Origin: Lottia gigantea
Taxonomy: Eukaryota > Mollusca > Gastropoda > Lottiidae
Length of the DNA: 64,000 nt
Direction: 5' to 3'
Assembly (NCBI RefSeq): GCF_000327385.1
Contig: NW_008710049.1
Location: 1,416,525-1,480,524 of the forward strand
Part shown: positions 20,087 to 35,000 of the stretch, one piece after another
Layout of the letters: every line of letters begins with the position of its first letter
Numbering within the stretch: position 1 is the first letter of the stretch
Program-made: the position numbers and the translations under genes
Notes under the pieces: model-generated
Seen by the model: only the letters and a program-made list of their open reading frames with translations
What the model was told of the DNA's origin: nothing
Databases searched by the model: none

Positions 20087-23000
20087 CTGTATGAAAATAA
20101 CAAAATAAATTAATTATGAAGTCTTGGAATGTTAGGATCTTTAACTCAATCACAGAACGAAATCGGGTGATCAAGAAGGTTAAGCAACAACATAATACAT
20201 TACATATTATGCATGTTTTTTGTACTGAACCTTTGATTCAGTTTCCAGCAGATACTAGTAAGGCTTTGTAAAATTTATGAAGTACTTACATATTTGGCAG
20301 AACTCATGTTACAGATGTGCCTAATTTCTTTAGCTATCATTCGTAACTTTTCAAAGTTTATCAAACCATCTACCATGGTGTCATTTCCAAGTTCAATAAA
20401 TGTTAAATCTTTCTTTACTACGGGGAAAAAAGGAAGCTAAAAAGAAATCAAACAATATGTTATCTTTCTTGAAGCAGATTTGTACTGTCTACTATGGGAT
20501 AAAAAATCTTTTGAAGGAAATCTTCATGCATATATTCAATACTCCACAGTGTGGTAAATACACATCAATAATAAATTCAATTCAACATTAAAGTCTATAA
20601 AATCATACCATTGGAGCCTGTACATGGTCACTAATGATGAGATTCCTGTATTTCGCCATATTTCTAGATGGATCCATCAAAGCTTGTAAATCCTACAAAT
20701 AATTGACAGAAACCTATATAACTACCCTTGTCAAAATTATAAAAGTAAGTTATTTAGATAATATACAATTGATATGTTAAATTAGTTTTCAGCTAATGTG
20801 TTATATGTCATTAAAACAAACAAATGGTTCCCAAACACAAGGAAAATTATCTTTAATTACTTACGTCGAACATTTTACAGTATTTAGTTGGTAGACGTTC
20901 CCATGTATTCCGTAATCTGGAAACTGAACCATGTCCCAATCCACTGATTATAGCAAACATTGAATTAAAATTCTTACAATCTTTACAATGTTCTGAAAGT
21001 AAAATCATCACACTTTAGTGTAAGATAAGGTAGACAACAACTAACTCTTGATAGATAGAGTCTGCTATAATTTATTATAATCATTGTCATAAGAGTCTAC
21101 ACAGATGCCATCTTTGCAAAAGTCATTAGGTTCAAGGGATTGTAAATTAAACTTTTAATGTGCATTGGGAACACCGATAGCATCAATTTGCATCTTTCTA
21201 ATTCTTATTCAGAAGTCTGTGGTTCTTGCATAAATAGACCGTGTAGCTATCGCAAGAGTTTGAACAGTGATGCTATATACGTTTAAGCACTTTTATAATA
21301 AGATGAACCACAGAAATCTGTTGGAATGATGCAAATAGAAGCCAGAATCCTTAAGGAAGTGAAGATAACTGGTCATGTAAGACAAAATCACATCCTTTCA
21401 GCAATAGTTGGAGAAATAGCCCTGGAAAATTAGAACCTTTATCTAACATTTATACTTACTGGCTATTTTGATAAAATGTTTGATTAGCTTCATTCGTTTG
21501 ACTAGATTTAATTCACTACAGATTTCTGTTACTACCCAAAACATTTCTTTATTTACCAACTGAAAATACAAAACATAATTTAATCACACAGAGAAAATCA
21601 ACAAATATCCAACATCAGAAGAAGCCTTTAATATTTTGCTTATACATCATATCATGCACCAGTGAATTAGCCTGTGAAATATACAACAGATTAAAGTCAG
21701 TTATCCTCTACCAGGACAATTCTTTATTTCACTATGAGAACTATGAATAAGAGCTTAATCTTGAATTAAATTATTTTCATAATTCAGACAATATAAGGTT
21801 ATTTTCATTCAATGTCCATTCAGCAAATCATCTTTCATGAAAAATGGCTGTAGTATATGGAACTTTTCCATCACAAATCAAAGTTCAAACTGAATGAATA
21901 GCAAATATATATGATAACAAACCTCTGCGAATTTATCAAGTGCTGGGCAGCCATATTTAGATTTGAGATTAAACAAATCATCAATGTATTCTGTGGGTTC
22001 AATTTCTCGGAAAACTTTAAAGTCTTCTAGAGTAAGCTGTGATGCAACCTCAGCAGTGTTTAGTTGCAGGATGTTAATCTGGCTTTCTTTGATCAATTCT
22101 CCCATCAATTCATCCGGTACCAGGGTTTCTGTGCTCATATTATTCTTGAGGTAGTACCTAAGAGCACGAGGGAGCGTTCGTCTATGTTCCGGAAGGCAGA
22201 TAAAAAGAAGTGTTAGCCCCTAGCAATAGCCGTCAACAAATTGTGGTTACTTAACTGTGATTTCTAGGCTACTGTCAATTTATTAAAATGTCCATTCCCT
22301 TTTCTCCTTGAAGTTTTGAATATTTAACAAAATATTTTTGGTGACAATGATACATGCTTAGGTTAGGCTACAACAATGAAGAAACAATTCATTGTGTTAT
22401 ATTTAATAAGCCAATAAAAAGCAGTATTAAATTATATCAGCCAATGAAAGAGTATAATACAATATTTAAACAGGGATGAGGAATTCAAACAACAGCCAAT
22501 GAAATTGTAGCATTTATCAGTTAATGAAACGCCAATATCAAACAACAAATGAAACAAAAGTATGTTACAGCCAAGGGAAGGAACTTTTGACAGTAGCGCA
22601 GATTGACATGCAAACATGCGTTGTCAATATTTAACGAACATGCAAGAAAGACATAACCATGACAATGACATGCATACAATTGTCCATTCTTTTATGTATC
22701 TTTTTTCAGTAATATATCTTGAAATATAGCCAAATTAGAAGAAAATAAACAAATAAAAGACATAAAAAAGAAAAAAAAATAACAGATAAAATAAACCAAT
22801 ATCCCAAAATTAATAACTTATAAATAACATATCATTCCATGCTTTTGTTGATCAAATTTTGAAATTATATTTGTTGGTATTGCCAGATATTCACGTTGAA
22901 GCCCAATTTCATTTGAATAAGATTCGATTGCATGACATTGTTTACAAAAATATATCGAACCAAATAAATCAATGTATAACTATTAAACTATATAAATTTT

Positions 23001-26000
23001 TGTATTTTTCAAAACTTGATCGTAAAAGAAAAGATTCTAAATGTTGAATATTCTTTAGTTAATGTCTGACTTGATATTGAAAAGTAAATTGTACAATACT
23101 GGTATATAACATGAAATTAGTACTTTATCACAAGATAGCTGATCAAGATAAATTAACCATTTTCTGGCATGTTTAACAGAGTCAGATGATGAGACAATTA
23201 TACAGGAGTCATTATGACAACCTGATTTTGACACGGATCCATACATAAGAAGCATCTGTTCTAATGAAAGCTGATACATTAAAAGTTATTGAAATATTTA
23301 AGCTATTTTCTATCTATAAAGCCAAACATTAATTAAACCATTTTCACTTAGTATGTTAATTAAGCTCGGAACACAAAATTTTCACTTTCAAGACATGATA
23401 ATTACTTTAAATATCTCTTGCAAATTTTTGCAATTTAAAAAAAAAATCATTGAAATCATGAATATTTTGTGTTCAAAAAGCAAAGCCATACACCAAGAGG
23501 GTTAGATAAAAAGATTTCAAAATAAAAAGGACATTAAAAGCAAATGAATGAAAATGAACATAAAACAAAAGAAATATTCAAAAATGGTTTTCAACATTTT
23601 CAAATATTTTGAAACAAAACAATGAAAACAAACAAAGGGAAAGGAACACCTTATCCATGGAAACCAGGGAGAAAACCAAAATTATAAAGTTAACTTTTGC
23701 CACAAACACAAAAAGTTTGACAAAAATAAATTAGTTGAAACTAGAGAATGACAACAATTTAAAATTTTGGGGAATTTCATGCAAATTTCTGGCACCGTTC
23801 GCCCCAAAATTAACCAATGAAAAAAATTACAACATAAATCCCACCACATTTACTGAGTTTTGGCTTTTGACTGCAAGGGGCATAACTCTTCTGAAAAAAT
23901 CTGCAATTCTGGATCATCAAGTGTTCACTTTTATCATAAGTTCAGAGACTTGATGTGCAAGTGTAAATTTTCGCTTATTTAAAATTTATATTCTCCAATT
24001 AAAAATCATGGGAAGCGAGAAATTTTTGTCTTGGATATCAAGTCTATTTGAACAAATACACAATATATCATTATATATATATAAAACAGTAGGGTCAGAC
24101 TAGAACATAAAGGTCTCTAACACAACATAACATGTAGGGAAACAGACACAATATGAATGGGGATATAGGGGATATAAATTCTGTTTCACTTGTGTCGATC
24201 AATCAACTTTCAAATAAAGATCCCCCTTTTCAGCACTTAAAATTTTTGAAAATTCTTTCATTTGTTTCTTAAATTCTGATAGACCTCTAGTCTGACCCTC
24301 AAACTTTTGTAAGAGTATACTACTAATAATAACAAGTAAATAGTATATATTTCAATTTTTAAATTTATTGTGACATGCATTCAGTGCAATAAATATGGCA
24401 TTAAAATTCATGAGAAATATAATATGCTCTTAAACCTTAAAAAAAGTAAGAAAATATCAACAATTCAATAAAAATGATATGTTAGTAATTTGACATGGGA
24501 CAAATGTTAAGCAGAAGCGCTAAATTTAGATTTATCATTTTGAAATATGACACTAACCCTTTAAGGCTAATATGTGACAGAAAACATATCATTGAAATAT
24601 ATAGAAATACTTCCATTTGACTTGAAATATAACAAAAGTAAGCTCAAAATACACCATGTTTATCTTCTCATAATTGCCAATTAAAAGGTTAATATCTCAT
24701 CATAACAAAATGATAAATCAATTCTTATATTCTATATCATTTCTAAACTCAAATATTTTCTGAATTTATTTGTTATCTAGGTTTGAAGCATCATGTATTT
24801 AACAAGGTAGGTTTCTCAGTGAAAACAAGAAAATGTATAGTAAATCACGGACTAGTTTCATGAAATCCATTGGACTAAAAAGTTGATTCTGGTCATTTGA
24901 TATATTTATTTTTATTGATTCTAAATTTTCTACTGATGTTCCACAAGAAACCATACACTGTTATTCCTAGTGCCATCTTAAAAGTTCTATCAAAAGTTAA
25001 AATACTTTAGAAAAAGATTGAATGATTTTCAGACAACTTAATTTTCTTAGAAAAATTAACTTTTAAGCAATCTTTATGAGACCTGTCCTATGAGGGTCTA
25101 CTTCTATCCTAATTCCTAACTGATTAAAAATCTACCTGATAAAAATTAGTAACATACCTGGCATTCAGATTGAGGCGGTCTGGAAGATTTTGAAGTTGTT
25201 CTGGTAAACGTTTCTGTTTTACAAGTTTATCATTTTCTACTGTAACTTCACACAATGAGAAATTACTAAAATGTAAAACATGACATGTAAGGATGTTAAT
25301 CTGGTTGCCTCGTCTATCTAGAGTCAAATATATCCAATAGAGGACCAAAACTATTGTAAACTCTTTCTCAAATATTGACTTTACATAAAATCTAGATTTA
25401 AAAAAAAATCACTAAACACTAAATCGTTCTAAAATTAACGAGAAAAAGACGCCTACTATAAAGTTCTTTTAGAAGAATATTAGAAGATAATGGAAATATT
25501 CTTACCAACTAGATTCTGTTACACCAAATTCTTGAAGAGCTAACATCACCACTTCTTTAGCTGTAGTTTCCTATAAATTGATATATAGAAAGATAATAAT
25601 AGTGGCAAAAGAATAGGTATAAAATGCATTGCGTCTCAAAAATTAAGAAGTAAATGTAACATTATATTCTTAGTCAAAAAAAACAAAATTTGAAATATTT
25701 TATCATTTATGTTTAATACAAAACAAATATGGATTGAAATACAGTGCTTTTTTAGATGCATTTATCTAATCAAATCTACTTTCTCGACAGATCTTTCTGT
25801 GCCAAATACATTAAACTTCAATTTCAGGTCTTACCTTGTGTATCAATAAATATTTAAAACTCTGATCAGCCCTGTAAACCTTGACTACATGTTCTGGAAA
25901 GTCTGTGGTGAGATTATCGATAGCAAATCCTAGAGATGATAAGTCTGGATTGGAAGCCGAGAGATGATTGCACATGCCCACGGTGTTTGATGATGATGAT

Positions 26001-29000
26001 GAAGATGTAGATGATTTCCGTGAAGGTTTTGAGTTGGTGTATAAACTTTCATCAGAATGGTTGATATTACTGTTAGATTCACTGAAATGACAGAGATAAT
26101 AAATCATACTGGATGACTATTACTACTGTGATATCATACCAGTAAAGTCATAAGGAGCAATTACAGATTTGGGTAAATGGCAAAAAGGAATTTTCATACA
26201 TTTTTCATAATTCCATGCAAACATTGGTTAACAATTACTGATAGTTTGAAAGCATCAATACTACTTCAAAAGAAACAGTAGTGACTTTATATTTGTTCAT
26301 TCAAGATCACCTAACTAGCACCAATCTTTCTCAGAAAGTAATAAGTCTATATAATTATTAATGTGAACTAAAGATGAAATATGACTAACCTGCCCAGTGT
26401 TTTATTGGGTATGATATTCATTTTCATCAGAGCTTTCTTTAATTTAGGTTTATTAGTAAACATAAATCCTTTATCTTTCTTCTCTTTCTTATCCTTGATA
26501 TTAGATGTTATAACTGGCACAGACTGCTCTAAATCAGGGGCAGATAACCTCTGTTTAGGTGGACCAATAAAATCTGGTTTCATCTTTCGTGGAGTTGTTT
26601 TCTCAGATTCTTGTAGTAAAGATTTAAATTCTGAAAAATAAAAAAAATCTCTTTAAACTACTGAGGTTGTTTTGGCAAGTAAGATATCTATCTATTAGAT
26701 CACCTTTGTATCCTTTTCTTCACTGATCCCTTATAAGATTTAAAACTTTCACCTACCATGTAAATTAGATTTAACAGTAATAGAGAGATGAGTTGTTCCT
26801 CGTAATATTTCTAATGCTCTGTTGTGAGATATATGACTAAAATTGTTTCCATTTACTTCCAAAATCTGAAAATAATAAAAAGTTTTCAGTTTTTTCAAAG
26901 CTCATATCTATGGCTTGTAGCCATAGTATTGTCCAACACAAACAAGCAATAGTTTTTACAAAAACAGAAACATACCAGTTACCCACTTTCCACAATAAGC
27001 TTCAGTACAAAACAATGATCACAGACAAAGACATAACAAAGTAACAAGTAACAGCTTATGTTAAATAACACATAGCTGATGTGTCAACCTATCAGATTTT
27101 ACCTGATTTCATAAACAGCAAAGAACTCATTCAATAACCAATCATATTAAAGTTTACAGGCTTACCTGATCCCCTCGTTTCAACCCTGCCTCATAAGCTT
27201 TAGAATTTTTCTCTACTTTTGTGATAAATATACCATGCCCTCTTTCTAATCCGCCTAATATTGAGAAATGGAGTATCTCTTCCCTTGTGCCGCGGGTTAA
27301 CGTTACGGCCCTTTTTCTGGCTTTAGCTGCACATGCTATGTTCAACAAGCGATGCTGTCCCTCCATTCTCTAATATAGAAGTAAATAAAAACACATCACC
27401 CATTGGTTAAAAGTATACATGGGACAAAGGTCATAATGAATTAAGAATTTAATCAAATTTTTCAAAAATATTTGAATAAATCTAAATTTTTCTTTGCCAA
27501 ACTTGGCTGAAATTGAAAAATTTGACTATATTCATGTATTAGCATCTAGTCTAGCAATATATTTATAACTAAAATTCTACATAATATGGGACAGTATATG
27601 TGGGACAATAACATAGAATAATATCTTCCTTTTGGTTTAACCAGTAAATATATCTTTATGAGTTGTACAGGTATTCACAATCAAATTAATCTAAGACATA
27701 AAATATCATTCTCAGTTTTTGCATGAAATTCAATGCTGTGATATGAAGGGATTTTTGATTGCAAATGGTTAGCTTATAAAAGCAAGAATTCAAAGCGGAC
27801 AGAGCCTAGATTTTATCCAAAAAAATATTCTGAAATTTATCAATAGTTTTATCCAATCAATTAATTATCAAAACTTCTCAATTAAAAAAAATAATTCGAA
27901 AAGCCTTTTTTTCTGAAATGTAACTTATTAAACAATTAATAAAGATTAGAAAACTAGAGCCACTCGTGGCACAGAGTGGGACTTAGCAAATGTAGCAATT
28001 TGCTAAAGACCCCGAAAAAATCAACCATCGACGATAATTAGGTCAAGCGCAAGAACAAGTCTAAAGTTGATAATTTTCTATTTTTTAGAAGATTCTAATA
28101 CCGGAAGTAGACGTCAGACCTCACAAATGAAAGTATCAGCAGATAGCCAAGGTCAATGACCTTTGATCTTGTAAAGGAGAAGGTCTAAAAGGTCAAGATC
28201 AAGAGATATACGTCATCAAAATTTCTAATTGCATACGACTATAAAACCGGAAGATGACATAGGACAGCAAATATAAAAGTATAAATAGATAGCCAATGCC
28301 AATGACGTTTGATCCTAGAAAGGTCAAGGTCAACAAAGGTCAAGGTCAAAAATTGAAAATTTTGAATTTCCAAAACCTGTTCCTTTTTTTGAACTATGAA
28401 GCCGAAACAACCGAACTTCTAAGACAAAGTGACTCAAAACATGAGATAATTGTATGCAAAGTTCCATTTTGAACAAGCGTATACTTTGAGTTATGTTCCT
28501 GGCCAAAAATGTCAATAATGAGTAATATAACCCAGATGTGCCACGCCCACCTTAATTTTTTTTGCATAGGGTAATAGATATTCCAAATTCAGGTCAAAAG
28601 ATATAGGTCAACAAATGTCAATAAAGGTCAAAATCGAAAAATGAAAATATCAAAAATGTTAAAACCCGTTCCTTTTTTGGAACTATAAAGCTGAAACAAC
28701 TGAGCTGTTAACACAAACTGGCCAAAAGGATGAGGTAATTGTGTGCAAAGTCCCTTTTTGAACAAACGTATCCTATGCGAGTTATGCCCCAGCCGCAAAA
28801 TGTAAACAATTAGTAATTCAACCCGGATGTGCCATGCCCACCCCAATTTTTTTGTCATAGGTGAATTCATATTCAAAGTGTCTAGTTGTATTCCAAATAT
28901 CAAGGTTCTACATAGAATAGGTCATAAGATATACATACCACAAGATCAAAAAGACACAAATATGGTAAAACTAAACTCAAATTTGAAAAAATCACGAATT

Positions 29001-32000
29001 TCAATTTTGCTTTAAAAAAGCAATTGTTCTATATCTATGTAAAGTACATGAGAAGCACATTAGAAAACCGAAAAAATTAACCCTCTAGGTTAATTAGGTC
29101 ATGTGCTAGAGCAGTCGAAAGTTGCGAATTTGGCTTTTTACGGATAGCTATAAAACCGAAAGTACATGTGGGAGGTCAAAGGTCAAAGTATCAAATGATA
29201 GCCAAGGTCAATGATCTTTGACCCTATGAAGGTCAAGGTCATCAAAGGTCAAGGTCACGAGACACAAGCCTTTAAAAAGTGAAAAAAATTCGAATGGAAG
29301 TTGCAAAAAAGCAAAAGTCAAATTCAAAAATCCATTCGCAACATTTTTGTCGCCATCGACTAAAGTATACACCAACATAAAAATTTGACCAATCCCATTC
29401 TCCCCCGAAGCCCCATTTTGAGTTTTATGAAAAAGTATCAAATCAAGATGGCGGCCGAAGTATTTTTTTCGGACTAAATTTTATTTTAAAATCGGCCATA
29501 GAATTACGATTAATAACGATATACATAATTTCGTTGAAATATTTCAATCACACCGGAAGTTATTCAACCGGAAGTGAAAATTGATTTTCCACTTTAACCG
29601 GAAGTGACGCAAAAATTTTGAATATGTCAAATGGTTTACATTAGTGACATGCATCTTTTATCAAAATTTCAGATTAATCCGAAAAAAACTGAAAAATGGT
29701 CCAAAAATTTCGAAAATCGGCCAAAAAATGTATGCTACGAATTTTCGAAATTTGAAATTTTTTAAGTGCTATCAGGTCAGAAATTACAGGTAGATTGTAG
29801 AAATGAAAACCCGAAGAAAATCGATGCAAAAATACGCCTTCTAGAGCCGATTTTCGACTTTTTACACATGTTGAACTGTGGCACTCCCGGTTTTGCAAAA
29901 ATCTTCCAATTTATACTTATGCACATCGTCGCCTATATAGAAGGTCTATGATAGTTGAAAGGTTGTTGCAACTACTGCAGTCTAAGCACAGGAAGGTGTG
30001 TAAAAATCGAAAAAAAAAAAATTGACATTTCGATAACAAACTGGGACTTTGCTTTCAGCAATTATCATAATAGCATTTTTGTTAGAAGTAATATAAAGTA
30101 TAATGGAGTTTAACATCCTACTATTCTTTATGGAAGATTAAACTAAAGACAAGATAAGCTGAGAAAATATAAAGAAACTCAAAGTAGGCCTATGTATCAT
30201 CAAGCTCTTTTCAATATAAAAGGTAACAAGCTTGCATCAATGACATTGTATATTTTCAAATCAATTATTTTAAATAGTTCTTTCTATAATGCATTTGTGA
30301 CATTCCTAGATCACATTGTGAATGGCAAAATTTCAGAGTGAAAATGAAATTCATTTGTTTCAAATAAATGAGTTATCTTCAGTGACAATGTGTTACTAGA
30401 TAATAGAAAGGAGATGAATAATTTTAGAAAGAGAAAAGGTTAACGAGGCTTACAACTTCTATAGGTAAATTATATCTATTTGTAAGAAGCTGTAAGAAAT
30501 TAAAAATCTACACTAAAAAATTAGCCAAGTTTTACAGAGATTTACATGGAGATTGATCTTATTTAAAAATAAAAGAGAGTAGGTTCAAAAATTAAAATGA
30601 TATCCATTTCACACAGCACCTGATAAAAATATACCTGAGAATATCTCTAAATATCAAATCTATGTTTAGGCCATATTACATAAATCATCCATGTTTTAAG
30701 ACATAATATTTCTTTTCAAATATATCAAATTTATAGTAAATGACATTTGTAACAATAAATAATACTAGTAAAATTTGTTTCTAGAATATCTATGTTTAAA
30801 ATATAGATGATATCATTGTTAAGGATTTGATATACTTATTATGACAATATGTAGCTCTTAAGTCTATAGTTACATAATGTAAAAAGGACAAGTTTGATAA
30901 GATATTCTATATGTGACAGCTCAAAATATTTAATCTGAATGTATCTAGTAGTCGAATATTGATGCACATCAAACTTGTCCTTGAATAATAAATCTCTTAT
31001 AAAATTATGATATATATAAGGTGTTATGAGCTAGCGTGAAAAGCTATTCCATGATGTCCTTACCTCTGGTAAAATAATGGGCTGTAAAAATTGGGATAAT
31101 GTGATAACATTTATTAATGAAGACATTGTACATTCTTACTACCTACTAATATTGATACTATCACAATGCAAAAGAGAAAAATATTTGCTAATTTGGTGAA
31201 ACTACAGAGTAGGTTGACATTTACTTTCAACAATTTAGTCATAATTTAATCACCCTCAATCTATTATTGAACTCTTCCACTCTTGTAAGCTTAAATTTTA
31301 AGCATATGATACAATATTTGAAAAGTTAATGATTTGACTAGTCCTCAATGTTATCTAACTAGATACTCAGGTGCTTTATCTATCAATGTGATATAATAGG
31401 ATGTATGTTTGGAAGAGATATGTCTTGTTTTAGGGAATATATATATCTCTATCCTGTAATATTTGATAACATTTCACAATTTTAATCTTCCCATTAGAAA
31501 TTCTATAAACTTTATTGTGATTTCTATTTTTGATCAACTTTTTTGAGTTTCGTTTAGCAAACATTTTTCAAAGTAACTAATAAAGTATATTTCTACAACA
31601 AGCAAAAATAATATCAAAATATCTGACACATACCTCTCTTTCTAGAAGTTTTTCGAAATGTTCGAGAAATTCACACATAGCTGGGTCTGTTTCAAAGTCG
31701 TTAAAATGGTTATTCACCCATAACAACACCAGTAATGTTACCTAGAATAAGGAAATACATAATAAAATAAGTTAAATTGACAGAACTGATATATTATGAT
31801 ACTTTCTTGTTATTAATTACTTAAGAAAAAACCTTAAACAGAAGTTTACTTTGCTCACATTTCATGACAACACTTGTCAATAAAGCGAGTCTTCTTTCCA
31901 ATGAAAAATAAAATTCCATAAACCTACCTTTGGTCTTAGAACAGGTTCTTCAAACCACTGTAATAATTTATTAGCTAATATAATAGGATTATCTAGAAAA

Positions 32001-35000
32001 GTCCGGGATGTCAGTAAGAAATCTTCACCATACGTGGGGTCCACTGCAGAATGATCTTCCATTAAATGTTGCATTAGTCTCTCTGGTGTACCCTGGGTGA
32101 CAAAAAAATTGGTCAGTCATTAATACAATTACATAATTCCAAACATATTAAAGCAAATCTAGTAACAATAATACCAATATCAAACCCTTACTTTAACCTT
32201 ACCCTCATGTTAGTTGACTCATTTCAAAACTTGGAATGCAACATAAAGAGTTACCTACCCTGATAACTATATTGCCCTTTCTGTTTCCACCATCTAATTC
32301 ACGATGTTCTGTTAACATGACAACTTGACCCTTCTCTTCATGTTTCTTGGTATTCTCTTCTCCCTACAAACATTTTAAATAGTTTAGAATAGTTTGTAAG
32401 ATAATATAAATAAAGAGCCTTCTATCTGAATCAGAGACAGTAATCTTGAGGTATTTCCAGTAGCATGATATCAGTCACCTTATATTTGTGTTATTAGCCC
32501 TCTAATAAAAATAGATCATCTTCTGTCTTTGATTGTCAACCTTCACTGTTTTTTTGTAAGGAAAGACCTGAAGGGACAGGGGAATAGGTTAGTGAGGGTG
32601 GTTACCTACCTGATGTAATATTCTATAATAATCAGATTGAGCTATACAGACAAACTGGCAATCATCTACCAATGTTTGCATGACTCCATGATGATATAAC
32701 TTCTGCATGGTGGGTTTTATACCAAAACTGAAATAGAGTTCATTATGTAAGATTAAAATTATGAGAAGTCTGCTTCTGTCACAGATGTGTTAAAATTTGG
32801 ATATCAGTACTGGTAATAATTTATGATTAAAATGTTAACAATGTCTCTCCTGTAAGAGACTTGTTTTATTTTGTCTCCTATATACATGGGCTTGAAAATG
32901 ATTTTACAATAAAACTAAGGTAATAAACACTCACCTATCACCCATCTGTAAATGTTTAGTAGTATTGTCTGGAAACGTGATCTCCACATCTCCATTTAAA
33001 ATAACTGACCAGGAATCCAGTTCCTCTCCATTCTTCATGACAATAGTTCCAGCCTTCTCTACTACTGCAAACACCATGACAGCACACAGAGATCTTCGTG
33101 TAGCTAATGTCATGTTGGAAAATGCCTAAAATTATATTATCATGAACATATTTTAAGATATGGTTTAGATTTTACAATGATCATTTCAACAATCTAACAA
33201 TAATAATAATTATAATATATTCGTACACAAAAAATGGTACAATTACAAAGAGAAATTCATGTTAAATACTATTCATAAACAATTTCAAGTTGTACATAAA
33301 CATTCTATTATTTAATTGGTTATAGTTCTGATAGCTATTATAATGATAGCTACACGATGACTACACCTTACAAAATAAATTGTGGACAATAACTGAAAGT
33401 CTAAATTAATAGTTTGATAATAAACAACATGTTGAAAAAGAATGATTTGTCTTTAAGATAAAATTCACAATGAGTAATGAAAGAAAAATGTTTCATATAA
33501 AACATGTATTGCTGTTTGATTTCCTACCCTAAAATGTTGCATAAATTCTAGTAAGGTTTCAATATCATCTTCTGTTCTGAAGGTAGGATCTTTCTCTAGA
33601 CATTCTCTTACTGTATCTCTTAATGGTAGAGACTGAAATATAGAGAACATTATTAATAAACAATATTTAGATTTCTTTTACAATAGTTTTACAAAGAAAA
33701 CTAAATGCAAGTAAATGTCCCTAAATACACTATTAACAACATTATATTGCAAGTTAGTTCAGCCTTAAATCATTTCTTACTATTGCTCTATTTCACACTT
33801 CCATGCATTTATTTCAATCAGTTTTTGGCGCATAAAATCAGTTTTTTGAGCATAATCTTCAGATGTTATTTCGACACAATGGAACATTATACTGGTTATC
33901 ATAAACATACAATCATGAAATATCTAGAGATTTCTTTAAACTTACATCAGTTGATTCAGCATATCCGTCCTCATCATCAGAGTCTACCATACTCTCCATC
34001 AATCCAGACAGGTCAATATCTGGATTTTCTCCAGGATCATCTATAGAAGACTGCATCATATCCGACCCAGAATATGCACTTGAAGTATCACTGGCCCGGG
34101 AACTACGTTTAAAATATTGATCACTTCGTTGAAATCCTGTATCACTACGCATTCCAACTAGTCCTCCAGAATCATGTGGTAACTGAAAGTATCAGAAATA
34201 ACAACATAAATCATAAATTTTCTCATAAATAAGATGTTGTTCATTCTGTCATTCAGTCAAAACAAAACAGAATCGCTGCAACTGTCTCTCTATAGTCCTA
34301 TATAATATGTAACTGATAAAAATATTTGTGACAAAACTGTTATCATTATGTCCCAATTCCATAAAAATGATTTTACAACTTACAACATCACACTAACAAC
34401 TCTATTTGATGCTGTCTTTACCTTATATATGTAACTTTTTCATTTTATTCTTTTATAGATTCAGACAATGATGTTGTAGGCTGTATTGATAACATATATA
34501 TAACTTGTCATGTGAAAATATCTTACAAAAACTAGATAATCTGCACAGCACAATTTCATTATCAATTTCCATAGAAAGATGTTTTAATCCTTTCTTAGGA
34601 TAAATTTTGTAAAGAAATGTCACACTTATTAACCCTTAGAATCATTACATAAACAGGAATATGTGGCTTGAATACCAGAGGTCAAAATACTTATATAAAT
34701 TATGACATTAGTTTCCAATGACTTTAAATATTTCAATGTTTGTAACTCAAATCTAAATTAAAAAGATGCCACTTGTTATTTGTGAAAACTATACTTTCAG
34801 GTGGTCACTGAAGCAGTGACACTTTTGAGCATTTAGTCACATAAAAACGAATTTCCACTAAAAAAGGAGAAAAAAGAGGGATGGTATATGAGATAATGTA
34901 GAGAAAGACCAGACATGTACTGATACATGAATCTGACCTTAACTCATGGAACCTTATGATCAAGCCATACTATTGTCCTATATTACAAAGTAAGGTGAGG

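Noticed and set aside
28330-28903. Two related minus-strand frames in the AGGTCA-rich repeat
   Set aside because: They resemble each other only because the DNA segment is duplicated; no protein family is recognised.
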